Source: an uncultured Prevotellaceae bacterium
GTDB lineage: Bacteria; Bacteroidota; Bacteroidia; Bacteroidales; Bacteroidaceae
Length of the DNA: 64,000 bases
Assembly: GCA_947305005.1 (NCBI GenBank)
Contig: CAMZCM010000011.1
Span: 1 to 64,000, forward strand
Reading direction: 5' to 3'
Shown here: piece by piece, positions 48,119-57,240 of the stretch
Numbering within the stretch: the stretch's first letter is position 1
Layout: each line of letters opens with the position of its first letter
Made by a program: the position numbers and the translations under genes
Notes under the pieces: generated by a model
The model's input: only the letters and a program-made list of their open reading frames with translations
What the model was told of the DNA's origin: nothing
Databases searched by the model: none

Positions 48119-49261
48119 TTATTTCTGGATGTAGTTGAGACTTCTTTTGAACTTCTCGAGGAATTCATCTGCTTCAGCCATACTTAAGCACAGCGGTGGC
48201 AACAAACGCAACACATGGGTTCCTGCACAACCTGTGAACACATGCTCATCAAAGAGCAGATGCTGGCGGATTTCCTTGTAGGGCTCGTTGAGTTCGATGC
48301 CGATCATCAGGCCGCGACCGCGCACTTCTTTCACGTTTGTACCAACAAGACTTGAACATGCATTGAGGAGATGTTCTCCGACTTTGCGGGCGTTATCTAT
48401 CAGTCCTTCACCTTCGATCACGTCTAATACTGCCAATGCAGCTGCGCAGGCTAAGTGGTTACCGCCAAAGGTCGTTCCCAACTGGCTATAAACAGCCTCG
48501 AATTTAGGTGAAATAAGAACTGCTCCCATTGGGAAGCCGTTGGCGATACCTTTTGCTACTGTGATGATATCGGGTTGGACACCTAACCATTGATGAGCAA
48601 AGAACTTACCACTACGTCCATAGCCACATTGAATCTCGTCGCAAATGAGGACAGTTCCTGCCTCATCGCACGCAGCACGCAAGCTCTGCATGAATTCACT
48701 TGTTGCCAATTGGATACCACCTACACCCTGAATGCATTCGATGATACAGGCTGCAACGTCACCTTTAGCTAGCTCCGTCTTCCATGCTTCGAGATCATTG
48801 AGTGGGAGGAAGGTGACATGTCCGTTGTTGTTAATGGGAGCTACAATCTTTGGGTTATTGGTCACTTCTACAGCCAAGGAAGTACGGCCATGAAACGCTT
48901 TTACAGCAGACAGAACACGCTTACGTCCTGTGTGGAAAGAAGCCAATTTCAAGGCGTTCTCGTTGGCCTCAGCACCGCTATTAATCAGGAATAAACGATA
49001 GTCTTCATAACCACACGCCTTCCCTAACCGTTCTGCCAATTGTTGTTGCAGTTTGTTCACTACGGAATTGCTGTAGAAACCAAGCTGAGCAACTTGTCGG
49101 CTGACAGCCTCTACATAATGCGGATGAGCATGGCCAATGGAGATGACTGCGTGTCCGCCATACAAATCCAAATATTCTATACCTTTATCATCCCATACAT
49201 GGCAACCTTTACCACGCACAATATTGATGGGAAAGAGGGGGTAAACATCAAATAATTCCAT
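48119..49261 (-). CDS. argD: N-acetyl- or N-succinylornithine aminotransferase
   Basis: A protein of 380 residues from the ATG at 49261 (MELFDVYPLFPINIVRGKG); an ATG seven codons earlier at 49282 is possible. Class III PLP aminotransferase: LYGGHAVISIGHAHPHYVEA at the N-terminus, the NSGAEANENALKLA loop, CDEIQCGYGRSGKFFAHQ with the PLP Asp, and the lysine in TVAKGIANGFPMGAVL. It converts the acylglutamate semialdehyde to acylornithine. It heads the minus-strand operon argD, xre, acyl-CoA synthetase, proC, proB, proA, tldD-like, argF'. A promoter box is at 49294-49301. Confidence 0.92.
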   Translation of the reverse strand: MELFDVYPLFPINIVRGKGCHVWDDKGIEYLDLYGGHAVISIGHAHPHYVEAVSRQVAQLGFYSNSVVNKLQQQLAERLGKACGYEDYRLFLINSGAEANENALKLASFHTGRKRVLSAVKAFHGRTSLAVEVTNNPKIVAPINNNGHVTFLPLNDLEAWKTELAKGDVAACIIECIQGVGGIQLATSEFMQSLRAACDEAGTVLICDEIQCGYGRSGKFFAHQWLGVQPDIITVAKGIANGFPMGAVLISPKFEAVYSQLGTTFGGNHLACAAALAVLDVIEGEGLIDNARKVGEHLLNACSSLVGTNVKEVRGRGLMIGIELNEPYKEIRQHLLFDEHVFTGCAGTHVLRLLPPLCLSMAEADEFLEKFKRSLNYIQK

Positions 49262-49293
49262 CTTTATGTCTCTGATAATCATGAAAACGGTGG

Positions 49294-49301
49294 CAAAGGT
49301 A
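49294..49301 (-). promoter_or_regulatory. Minus-7 promoter box (TACCTTTG) for the argD operon
   Basis: Fits TAnnTTTG on the minus strand, 32 bases before the preferred argD ATG. Confidence 0.7.
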
Positions 49302-49462
49302 CGTCAAATATCTGAAATAGCGATGCTTTTTGTCAGTAAATCGCTGAAAAAAGCAACACTATCCTTCTTCCCTTATGATACGATTCGTTTTTTTCCTTCT
49401 GAAAACAGATGATGAGAATGCTTAGATTTGTGAGGCTTTGTATCTGGAGGAGAAAAACGCCC

Positions 49463-49514
49463 AATCGATTCAAACGATCGAGTGAGCTAATTCACTGGAT
49501 CGCTTGAATCGATT
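49463..49514. repeat. Long imperfect palindrome upstream of the argD promoter
   Basis: Two 23-base arms (49463-49485 and 49492-49514) pair at 21 positions around a six-base loop; each arm starts with AATCGATTCAA. It lies 160 bases upstream of the argD minus-7 box within the gene-free stretch 49283-49853. That stretch otherwise shows the argD promoter and the terminator at 49787-49831. Confidence 0.85.
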
Positions 49515-49786
49515 CAGGTGATTTTGGCTATCAATGAAGGGGGAAGGGTTAGGGGTTCATGATAACGGTCAGAATCAGGGATAATTTGTAAACAATTTTC
49601 TTCCGTCTCCTGTGTAACGCGAAAATGGCTATTCATCGTAAAAATTGTTAATATTAATAGTAACAAATGCTACCCTTAATAGAAAAAAGTATAACCATTA
49701 ATAGTGCGAAAACGTAGTGGTAAGACTGTCTTGATAGATGTTCAATAATTTCTTTTTTGCGGTCCGCGATAGTGGAACAGTAGCTC

Positions 49787-49831
49787 ATCAAAAAAAACGA
49801 TGAGAGCGTACCAAAAATTTGATACGCCCTC
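49787..49831 (-). terminator. Intrinsic terminator after the secreted esterase gene
   Basis: On the minus strand a stem (49802-49812 with 49821-49831, nearly perfect) is followed by a run of eight T (49790-49797), 23-65 bases after the stop codon at 49854. Confidence 0.75.
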
Positions 49832-49853
49832 GGTAATAATGATATAGGTAAGG

Positions 49854-52800
49854 TTATGGAATGACGACCTTTGTTTTATCGGAGGTAATGAAAAGACCGT
49901 GATGGGGCTTGGAGACGGGTGTTCCTGCCAGGTTGTAGCAGGCTTTGGGAAGGTCCGTTGAGGCAGAAGCTTCCTTGGGCGCACTAACGTTGTCGAGGAT
50001 TTCTTCTACGTCCTGCATCCATTTGGTGAGGTCTTTGACCATAGCATTGTGGTATGCAAAATCTGTTTTGAAGCCAAATCCGTGACCACCAGTGCTGAAA
50101 GATTTTGCCTTGTAGGGAACTTTTGCCTTGCGCAAAGCCGTTTGATATTTTGAAACATTCGATGCTGGAGGGACGGTTCCGTCGTTGGTGGCCCAGCAGA
50201 GGTAGGCGCGTGGTGTCTCGGCAGTCACCTGTTTCTCGTTGCTATAGAGCTCAATGAGTTCTTTTGAAGGGTTCTTGCCAAGAAGATTATCACGTGAACC
50301 AGCATGAGTGCCTGTTCCCATCGTAATAACCGGGTAGAAAAGGATTTGGAAAACAGGTAGTTCGTCACCTGTTAAGTGTGTCGCAACAGTAGATGCCAAG
50401 TGTCCGCCGGCGCTGAAGCCAATCACACCAATCTGTCCAGTCGTGGTGTGGAGTTCCTCGGAATTTTCGCGCAGATAACGCATCGCATCACGAGCCTGTG
50501 TCAGCGGGCCGTCAGGGGCTGTCGGTGGGGTGGTATAGGTGAGAACAGCGGCTGTGTAGCCAAAGTCATTAAAGAAAGGAGCCCAATCTGCGCCCTCGCT
50601 GCTACCTGCCACATAGCCGTAGCCTCCACCAGGGATAATAAGAATACCTCGGCCATTGGATTTCTCTTCATCAGATGTAAAGAGCCTGATGACAGCGCCA
50701 GAAGGTAGTTTCACATTCTCAATAGCCAAGACACCTACCTCGCAAACACTGAAAATGCTGCCGACATCGGTGAGGCTGCCCCAGAAGCCAAGGTGTCCAC
50801 CTGATCCGCCATATTCATTGATATATGGATAGGAACCGTCGGCTGCGAGGAGGAATCCCTTCTGACTTTCTACAATACGCCACTTGAAAACATCATCGCT
50901 CAAGACGGCAACGTCGTTCTGTTTCTCTTCGCTATAAACTTTAGAGAGGGTCTTGGTGATGTCGGAGCGATTATATACGATGATGCCGTCGTAAGGGTTA
51001 CCTTGGAAGGCCCACTGATAGGCCGCGCTGTTGACATCTTGCTTCGTGGGAAATGGATTGCATTTGTACCCTTCATCAGCATTCACGTAATTGGCACTAT
51101 CACGCAGGGCGAGGTTGTACCAATGGGCGTTGTTGATATCGGGTGAAAGCTCAAAAGGGAGCGACCAGGTAGCAATGACGTTAACGATATTGTCTGCGTC
51201 CTTGGCCAAGGTGACAGGTTCCTTTACTGTGTAGGTGGTGTAGGCTTTTCGGGGCACTCTGTCTGGCACCACGTTGAGCACATCACCTTCTTGACCGATG
51301 GAAGTGATTTTATCAAGAAAGGTGCCTTCGGAGTCAACGATACGATAGGTGACATTCACCTGTTTGCTGAAATAGTCATCGAGGGTAGCTAACGCATCTG
51401 TAGGGTCGAAGTCACCGACCTCCATGAAAGCTGTTTGATTGCCACCGTCTGTTGCGCTGTTATAAGTATTTACAACAACACCATAGGTAGTACCGCTGGC
51501 TGAGTTTGCAATGTAGCCCCCCATCGTTAGGCAGTAGGGGTACTCTGCTTTGACACCAACGTAATGTATTTTCACTGGCTCCATATAGTCATTCGAAAGG
51601 AGGATATTACTCCAGTCATCGCGGTATGGGACAGGGTCGCGATAGGCAAATTTTTTGTCACTCACACTGTAAAGATAGGTTTGATCTTTGTAAGTAAGGA
51701 TGGCAAACTCACCTTCTGTGGCTCCAATGCCAGTTTTTACCGTATTGGTTATCTTGTCATTCTGGGTTCCATATTGTCCACGAAGAGTGGAAATGGTGTA
51801 CTTCTTATTGTTGCTGGGCTTAAACACATTCCATTCGGGGAGCGGATTCTTGATCTCGATGCCATCGGCTTTGATGATTTCCAACAGACTGTTGGCCCAA
51901 ATTTCAGCCAGACGTTTAGCACCATTGACATTGGGATGGAGGAAGAAATCGCCGCTGTTTCCAGCTTCCTTCGTAAAGAGAACCTTATTATCCTCGAAGT
52001 ACTCCCAAACACCACGGTTGCCTGCAAAGACTTGATCGTATTCCTCAATGATAGCATCTAGGATGGGATAGTAGCTGTGCAAACGGTCTAAACCTTCTTG
52101 CAGGTACATAGCCCCATTATGGGTATTGGGGCTATACCAGATGGGATAGTTCAGTAGAATCTTACAGTCCGGAACCTGAGCAATGAGCTCATCAATAATC
52201 TTCTTGATATTATTGCGATAGGTGCTTGTTGAAACAGGTGCACCTTCTGTGGTAGTGCAAGCGCTATCATTGGTCCCAAGCATGATGGAGAAGAAAATTT
52301 TTCCGCCGTTACTGTTCTTGTATGCTTTGGCAGCATTTACTACGTTAGTAAAGTCAGTACGGCCGGGGAGGAACCCCCATGTCGTGATGCCAGAGTGACC
52401 ACCATTATAAACGTTGGTGGTGACGCCAGTGGCTTGTTCTACTAATTTGCCACAAACAATGGGTGGCGCCTGTGTTGCGGAACTGCTAAGCGTAGCACCT
52501 GCGGTGATGCTGTTACCAATGAATAACAGGTTAATGTTTTCTTTCGGATCAATGGGATCAGGTTCTCCTTCCACGGCCTGATATACTTGAAAACGGCCAA
52601 GGGAGACGTAGGGATTTCCATTGCTATCATAACGATTGGAGCTGCCTGCATTGGTTGTCTTCTTTACAACAAAACGCACGTCGGTATAAGTCGTACCAAG
52701 GTCAATATGTGGTGAAGTGTACTTGTCGGGACGAAACGACGTGAAGCTGTTCTGCATATCAGTGAGGTGGGTAATCTCTTTCCACTCACCGTCAGGCAGG

Positions 52801-53174
52801 TTGGCAGCCTTGATAATCACTTCGGTAGGCGTGTCGTAAGTGGAACTCCACATTGAACCAATCATGGAGAATATGATGTGCTGTTCTGCCTCGTTGAAGT
52901 GTACCTGAAGATAAGTATCAGTACCAGCAGGAGGTGGCGCAGGATCGCTCCATGCGGAATGCCATATCTTTTCGTTGGTTCCGTAGCCCTGACTCTCAGG
53001 GAGTAGCAGGTTGCTGGCAGGAAACCCGTTTTGTGCGTTGTTGGACGTAATCTGTGAGCTGTTCTTCAGCAATGCTTCGCCAGCCTTCCAAACAAGATTT
53101 TGCGCGTTTGTTGGAAACAATACGTTGCCGAGGAGAATGGCCAATGCAATGAGCAAATAACGTAAAGGTTTCAT
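49854..53174 (-). CDS. Secreted multidomain SGNH hydrolase/esterase fusion
   Basis: A protein of 1106 residues from the ATG at 53174 (MKPLRYLLIALAILLGNVLF, signal peptide). A discoidin-like N-terminal domain (about 25-200) is followed by an SGNH hydrolase (about 215-440: LLFIGNSITAG with Ser, NYPIWY, and FFLHPNVNGAKRL with His). A central region of ~370 residues carries ricin-like or spacer segments. The C-terminal domain (about 835-1060) is an alpha/beta hydrolase: GILIIPGGGYGYV oxyanion region, IGVIGFSAGGHLAST with Ser, and FSTGGHGFGFK with His. The last ~30 residues (ending GLFITSDKTKVVIP) resemble C-terminal tails of secreted Prevotella proteins. Two esterases on one chain suit removal of several acyl groups from a plant or host glycan. 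Confidence 0.85.
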   Translation of the reverse strand: MKPLRYLLIALAILLGNVLFPTNAQNLVWKAGEALLKNSSQITSNNAQNGFPASNLLLPESQGYGTNEKIWHSAWSDPAPPPAGTDTYLQVHFNEAEQHIIFSMIGSMWSSTYDTPTEVIIKAANLPDGEWKEITHLTDMQNSFTSFRPDKYTSPHIDLGTTYTDVRFVVKKTTNAGSSNRYDSNGNPYVSLGRFQVYQAVEGEPDPIDPKENINLLFIGNSITAGATLSSSATQAPPIVCGKLVEQATGVTTNVYNGGHSGITTWGFLPGRTDFTNVVNAAKAYKNSNGGKIFFSIMLGTNDSACTTTEGAPVSTSTYRNNIKKIIDELIAQVPDCKILLNYPIWYSPNTHNGAMYLQEGLDRLHSYYPILDAIIEEYDQVFAGNRGVWEYFEDNKVLFTKEAGNSGDFFLHPNVNGAKRLAEIWANSLLEIIKADGIEIKNPLPEWNVFKPSNNKKYTISTLRGQYGTQNDKITNTVKTGIGATEGEFAILTYKDQTYLYSVSDKKFAYRDPVPYRDDWSNILLSNDYMEPVKIHYVGVKAEYPYCLTMGGYIANSASGTTYGVVVNTYNSATDGGNQTAFMEVGDFDPTDALATLDDYFSKQVNVTYRIVDSEGTFLDKITSIGQEGDVLNVVPDRVPRKAYTTYTVKEPVTLAKDADNIVNVIATWSLPFELSPDINNAHWYNLALRDSANYVNADEGYKCNPFPTKQDVNSAAYQWAFQGNPYDGIIVYNRSDITKTLSKVYSEEKQNDVAVLSDDVFKWRIVESQKGFLLAADGSYPYINEYGGSGGHLGFWGSLTDVGSIFSVCEVGVLAIENVKLPSGAVIRLFTSDEEKSNGRGILIIPGGGYGYVAGSSEGADWAPFFNDFGYTAAVLTYTTPPTAPDGPLTQARDAMRYLRENSEELHTTTGQIGVIGFSAGGHLASTVATHLTGDELPVFQILFYPVITMGTGTHAGSRDNLLGKNPSKELIELYSNEKQVTAETPRAYLCWATNDGTVPPASNVSKYQTALRKAKVPYKAKSFSTGGHGFGFKTDFAYHNAMVKDLTKWMQDVEEILDNVSAPKEASASTDLPKACYNLAGTPVSKPHHGLFITSDKTKVVIP

Positions 53175-53203
53175 AGGTGTGTTAGCAATCAAAAGTTGAT
53201 CTT

Positions 53204-53926
53204 TTATTTGACTCCTACTTTCTTGATGGCAGCCTGTACCAGCGGCTCCATAATTTCATAACCAGCATGATTGGGATGACAGCCCTCGTCAGTTCCATCG
53301 TTTTTCTTGTCGGAGATGCCAGGGCGCATACGGCCTGTTACTTTTCCATTTTCATCGACTTCAACCATTGTTGAGTAGTAATCGACATACTGGAATTTAT
53401 TTTTTTTGGCATACTCCTTGATGCGTGCATTGAGGCTTTGAATCTTCTCAATGGCATCGGTTACTTCTGGACGCCATACGTATTTCTCACAAGGCGTAAT
53501 AGAGGTTAGGATTACTTTGATTTTGTTCTGCTTTGCCAACTGAGCCATCGTGCAGATATTTTGGAAAGTGCGGTCCTCTACATAGGGATGATTATTGAGG
53601 GCGATGTCGTTTGTACCACCATTGATAACCACAGCCTGTGGCTTCAGATTGATGACATCCTCATAGAAACGGAGCACCATCTGATAAGTGGTCTGACCAC
53701 TGATGCCGCGACCTATATAACCATTGTCCTTGAAGAACTGCTTACGACGGCTATACCAGTTATCGGTGATGCTGTTACCCATAAACACAACTTTACGCTG
53801 ATCCTGAGGGAGTTTCTTAATTTCAATATTATCTTTTTCGTAACGACCATAGTTGGCCCAATCTTGTTGTGCATGAACACTTACGAATGCACTAATAGCA
53901 AAAAGAAAAGTGAGAAAACGTTTCAT
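53204..53926 (-). CDS. Secreted SGNH/GDSL-type hydrolase
   Basis: A protein of 240 residues with a signal peptide (MKRFLTFLFAISAFVSVHAQ). The SGNH blocks are complete: VVFMGNSITDNWYSRR (Ser nucleophile), GYIGRGISGQTT (Gly), VVINGGTNDIALN (Asn), and DEGCHPNHAGYEIMEP (Asp-x-x-His). This family removes acetyl or other acyl groups from sugars. It lies 29 bases upstream of the fusion gene on the same strand, and both carry SGNH domains, so they probably act on the same polymer. Its promoter box is at 53977-53984. Confidence 0.93.
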   Translation of the reverse strand: MKRFLTFLFAISAFVSVHAQQDWANYGRYEKDNIEIKKLPQDQRKVVFMGNSITDNWYSRRKQFFKDNGYIGRGISGQTTYQMVLRFYEDVINLKPQAVVINGGTNDIALNNHPYVEDRTFQNICTMAQLAKQNKIKVILTSITPCEKYVWRPEVTDAIEKIQSLNARIKEYAKKNKFQYVDYYSTMVEVDENGKVTGRMRPGISDKKNDGTDEGCHPNHAGYEIMEPLVQAAIKKVGVK

Positions 53927-53976
53927 AAATGATGATTTTTGAAGTTGAATGAATGTTTTTTGTTCAATATCTTCTG

Positions 53977-53984
53977 CAAAAATA
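53977..53984 (-). promoter_or_regulatory. Minus-7 promoter box (TATTTTTG) for the SGNH/esterase pair
   Basis: Fits TAnnTTTG on the minus strand, 50 bases before the start codon at 53926. Confidence 0.65.
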
Positions 53985-54074
53985 GCATTTTTTCTATTGA
54001 GATGCGTAGGGTCTTTTGTCGTTTTTTTAAAAAGGAGGTATTTTTTGTCTCTTTACAACATTTTGTAAAGACCT

Positions 54075-54113
54075 GAAAAAAGAGCGTCTCGCGCTTCACA
54101 GCGCAAGACGCTC
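54075..54113 (-). terminator. Intrinsic terminator after the phytase-like gene
   Basis: Arms 54082-54094 and 54101-54113 pair at 12 of 13 positions with a six-base loop; the minus strand ends in TTTTTT (54076-54081). It separates the 58.1-54.2 kb operon from the SGNH pair. The 287-base gap 53927-54213 holds this, the promoter and no gene. Confidence 0.8.
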
Positions 54114-54213
54114 CCAAATGTTTGAATACATTTTCTGCACTAATAAAACTAACTAACAAAACCTAACTAACTAATATACTATTCACTGCATGTTTTTTCG
54201 GTGGTTCGTGGCT

Positions 54214-55518
54214 CTAATATTTTTCTTCGAAAGAACGAAGTTTTTCAAGATAGTATTGGCGTAAATCTGCCCAACGATAGTAGGGCCCACTTACGGGCTG
54301 GGCCGGCATAGAAACTTCACGTTCGTTCAATAGGCATTTTACAAGGACACTTTTATCTGTAGTCCCAACCTTGCTGCCTGTCGGACGGTAGAAGATGAGT
54401 TGGATATTGCTGGCCATCGGGAATATGTTGTAATTGCGCCATACGCGATCCAGTGTGTCCAAATTCTCTACGGAATAACGGGTAGGACCTAATTCCAAGA
54501 GACTGGCAAAAGGCATCAGACAAGATTCATGACCAAAGCGCATCGTTGCCTGCACTTGCGTAGTGGTATCGGCTGTAGTGATGAAATTACGCAACAAGTT
54601 ACGCTGGGCGTAAGGCTTTACGCCATTAGTCTGCGGGGCTGGCCCGTGACTCATGTACCAGCGGATATTGTTGATGCGCCACTGGTCATATTGTTCCTCG
54701 GGAGTGAACAGATGAAGCAGATCTGTGCCTTCATCGTGGCTCTGCATATTTGTAGCCAAATTGAAGAGAGCACGCATGAAAGAGCCTGCATTCAGACTAT
54801 CCTTCACCCATTGTTGGTCGTTGAAAAGGATGGGCATCAGGCGTTCCGGATGAGTCAGTTTCTCTGCATATTCACGAGCAGTGGCATCGGCATTTGTTGT
54901 CTTAACGATTCCGTCGTGGGGCTGGTTTAGATAATATTGGAGCGACTCGCTGACATCGTTATGGAAACGGATGGACGGATTGGCGGCTGCAAACTCTTCG
55001 CATTCCGCAATCATACTAAGGATGCATCGGTTGATGACGGTACTGCGTGCATCAATAGGTAGGTCCTTTGTGAGAAAAATCTCCGGGAAATTGCGAATGA
55101 TGCGCTTGGCGATACCGTGATGCTGGCGCTCACCCACTGTCGTGAGGTCTCCACGACGCTGATGTGTCGTTGCATAGATGGCTTCTACTGCTTGCCAAGT
55201 AGCCTCGCCTGTTGCTGTGAGTTTTCCTTGTGCATGAGCACGTTGCAACGCGTAGAGCGGTTTTGTATATTGCTCTTTGTCGATGAGCCAGCGAGAGCCA
55301 TGACGACCATAGTGAGTGAAATAGAAGGGCTCGTAGCCTGCAGGAGTTGGCGTAAGAGCTTGTGTAGCCGGATGGTTATCATAGGCTAAATACTCACTCG
55401 CACAAAGAAAGGCGTTTCCTTTGATGTCTTCGGCAGCACTCCTTTTATAGAGATTTTGTCCAACGGCAGTCAGAGAGACAGCCATTGCAAGAGTAAGCAA
55501 AAGTCGATGCATATTCAT
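54214..55518 (-). CDS. Histidine phosphatase of the MINPP/phytase type
   Basis: A protein of 434 residues (start MNMHRLLLTLAMAVSLTAVG, signal peptide). The catalytic RHG motif is THYGRHGSRWLIDK, and the C-terminal proton-donor side is FGHESCLMPFASL (HE form, as in MINPP-type enzymes rather than the HD of acid phosphatases). Bacteroides homologs take phosphates off inositol hexakisphosphate at the cell surface. It is third in a minus-strand run with a GH20 hexosaminidase gene (18 bases upstream) and a nuclease/phosphatase gene, which suggests scavenging of phosphorylated material. Confidence 0.87.
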   Translation of the reverse strand: MNMHRLLLTLAMAVSLTAVGQNLYKRSAAEDIKGNAFLCASEYLAYDNHPATQALTPTPAGYEPFYFTHYGRHGSRWLIDKEQYTKPLYALQRAHAQGKLTATGEATWQAVEAIYATTHQRRGDLTTVGERQHHGIAKRIIRNFPEIFLTKDLPIDARSTVINRCILSMIAECEEFAAANPSIRFHNDVSESLQYYLNQPHDGIVKTTNADATAREYAEKLTHPERLMPILFNDQQWVKDSLNAGSFMRALFNLATNMQSHDEGTDLLHLFTPEEQYDQWRINNIRWYMSHGPAPQTNGVKPYAQRNLLRNFITTADTTTQVQATMRFGHESCLMPFASLLELGPTRYSVENLDTLDRVWRNYNIFPMASNIQLIFYRPTGSKVGTTDKSVLVKCLLNEREVSMPAQPVSGPYYRWADLRQYYLEKLRSFEEKY

Positions 55519-55536
55519 GATTAATACGGTAGAAGA

Positions 55537-57234
55537 TTATTCAACTTGGTGACAATATATGTATCCCAACTTATCGTAGAACTTCTCCAGCTGCGGCAGA
55601 CGAGCCTTGAAACTCTCGAAATCCTTTTGGTTAGTACTGCACCATTGCACCTCGCTCATGGAAGCCAAACGTGGCAGTAACTGATAGAAAGCATGTTCGG
55701 GATAAGCGATATGTTCAGTCCATAGGTTAGCCTGAACGCCCAAGATGCAATTTTGCTCTTCTTCTGTCAGTTCCTCAGGGATTACGGGCTCGAATGAATG
55801 TATCTTGCTGCAGGAAACCTGATAGCTGTCAGTTGTTTGGGGCTGTTTGCTGTAGTCCTTCAGCTGAGGGTGGTCGATGTAAGCAAACACGTTAGGACTC
55901 ATGATGACACGATGTTTCTGCTTGGCAGCCGCAATGCCACCCTTCGTTCCTCGCCAGGACATCACAATCGCGTTCTCTGTGAGTCCGCCGGCTAAAATCT
56001 CGTCCCAACCGATGAGACTGCGCCCGCGAGAAGCCAGGAACTGCTCTATCTCGTGGTTGATGTAGGTCTGCAGTTTATTCTCAGCGCTGCGACCATCCTG
56101 GCTTCCTCTTCCACCGTCGCCGTCAACCTTTATATTCTCGCTTGCCAAGCCCAATTCCTTAATCTTCGCCTGACACTTGGCACACTTCTGCCAACGTTCC
56201 TTCGGACACTCGTCACCACCAATATGAATGAAGGGAGAGGGGAACACGTCACAAAGCTCACCAAAGACGGTCTTCAAGAAGTAGAGTGTCTCAGGATTGC
56301 CGCCGCAAAGCACTTCGCGCATTACACCCCAATGAGGTGCAACGGGGTAGGGACCACCTGTACAACCTAGGTTGGGGAAGACGTGCAGGGCGCTTTGCAT
56401 GTGGCCGGGCATATCTATCTCGGGTACCACATTAATATAACGCTCTGCTGCATAGCGGACCACCTCGCGACATTCATCCTGCGTATAGTAGCCTCCATAA
56501 GGAATGTTGTCATAGATACGCATATTGCCGGGACCGATAACCGTCTTTTCGCGTACACTGCCCTTCAGTGCCAAGTCGGGGAATGCTTTTACCTCAAAGC
56601 GCCAACCCTGATCCTCTGTCAGATGCCAGTGGAACTGATTGCAGCCGTGCAACGCCATTGCGTCCAAGAACTGCTTAATGAACTCTACGGTAAAGAAATG
56701 ACGTCCGCAGTCAAGCAGTACACCACGATAACTAAAGCGAGGCTGATCGGTAATCTGAACATAAGGGAGCTCTACGGTCGTGAGCTGTTTCACGGGCAGA
56801 CTCTTGCGTAAGGTCTGAGCAGCGTGGAATAACCCCACAGGCTCATAGGCGCTTAGTTGTATGCCGCCTTTGTTTACTTCCAATGTGTAACCTTCCTTTT
56901 GCTGGTCGGTCAGGGGAGCAGCCTGTTTTGCTTTCTTGCTCTTCTTCGCAGGGGCGATGATGCTCAATTTGATAGGCGCATTTTTGTCTGCAGGAGTCAG
57001 CAGCAAGCTGATACCTGTTGTCTCTTTCACCCACTGCTGCATGAATTGTGCAATGCGAGTAACTTCAGCATTGTTGTTATCATAGACAATACCCATGCCT
57101 CCAGTAAGCGTGAACAACTGAGTCGTGTCCGCCTTTACCTCCTTGGGCAGAGGAATAATGTTATAATTTGCTCGCTGAGCCGATACAGGAAGGACGGCGA
57201 TACAAGCTAATATGAGAAATCCAATTCTTTTCAT
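55537..57234 (-). CDS. Beta-N-acetylhexosaminidase, GH20
   Basis: A protein of 565 residues with a signal peptide (MKRIGFLILACIAVLPVSAQ). An N-terminal GH20b domain (about 25-150) precedes the (beta/alpha)8 catalytic domain: FSYRGVLLDCGRHFFTVEFI, FHWHLTEDQGWRFE, VPEIDMPGHMQSAL and the catalytic pair in PFIHIGGDECPKERW (Asp-Glu). NLWTEHIAYPEHAFYQLLPR is the usual end signature. It releases terminal GlcNAc or GalNAc from glycans with substrate-assisted catalysis. The next gene starts six bases downstream of the previous stop, so the operon is compact. Confidence 0.95.
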   Translation of the reverse strand: MKRIGFLILACIAVLPVSAQRANYNIIPLPKEVKADTTQLFTLTGGMGIVYDNNNAEVTRIAQFMQQWVKETTGISLLLTPADKNAPIKLSIIAPAKKSKKAKQAAPLTDQQKEGYTLEVNKGGIQLSAYEPVGLFHAAQTLRKSLPVKQLTTVELPYVQITDQPRFSYRGVLLDCGRHFFTVEFIKQFLDAMALHGCNQFHWHLTEDQGWRFEVKAFPDLALKGSVREKTVIGPGNMRIYDNIPYGGYYTQDECREVVRYAAERYINVVPEIDMPGHMQSALHVFPNLGCTGGPYPVAPHWGVMREVLCGGNPETLYFLKTVFGELCDVFPSPFIHIGGDECPKERWQKCAKCQAKIKELGLASENIKVDGDGGRGSQDGRSAENKLQTYINHEIEQFLASRGRSLIGWDEILAGGLTENAIVMSWRGTKGGIAAAKQKHRVIMSPNVFAYIDHPQLKDYSKQPQTTDSYQVSCSKIHSFEPVIPEELTEEEQNCILGVQANLWTEHIAYPEHAFYQLLPRLASMSEVQWCSTNQKDFESFKARLPQLEKFYDKLGYIYCHQVE

Positions 57235-57240
57235 GAGGCT

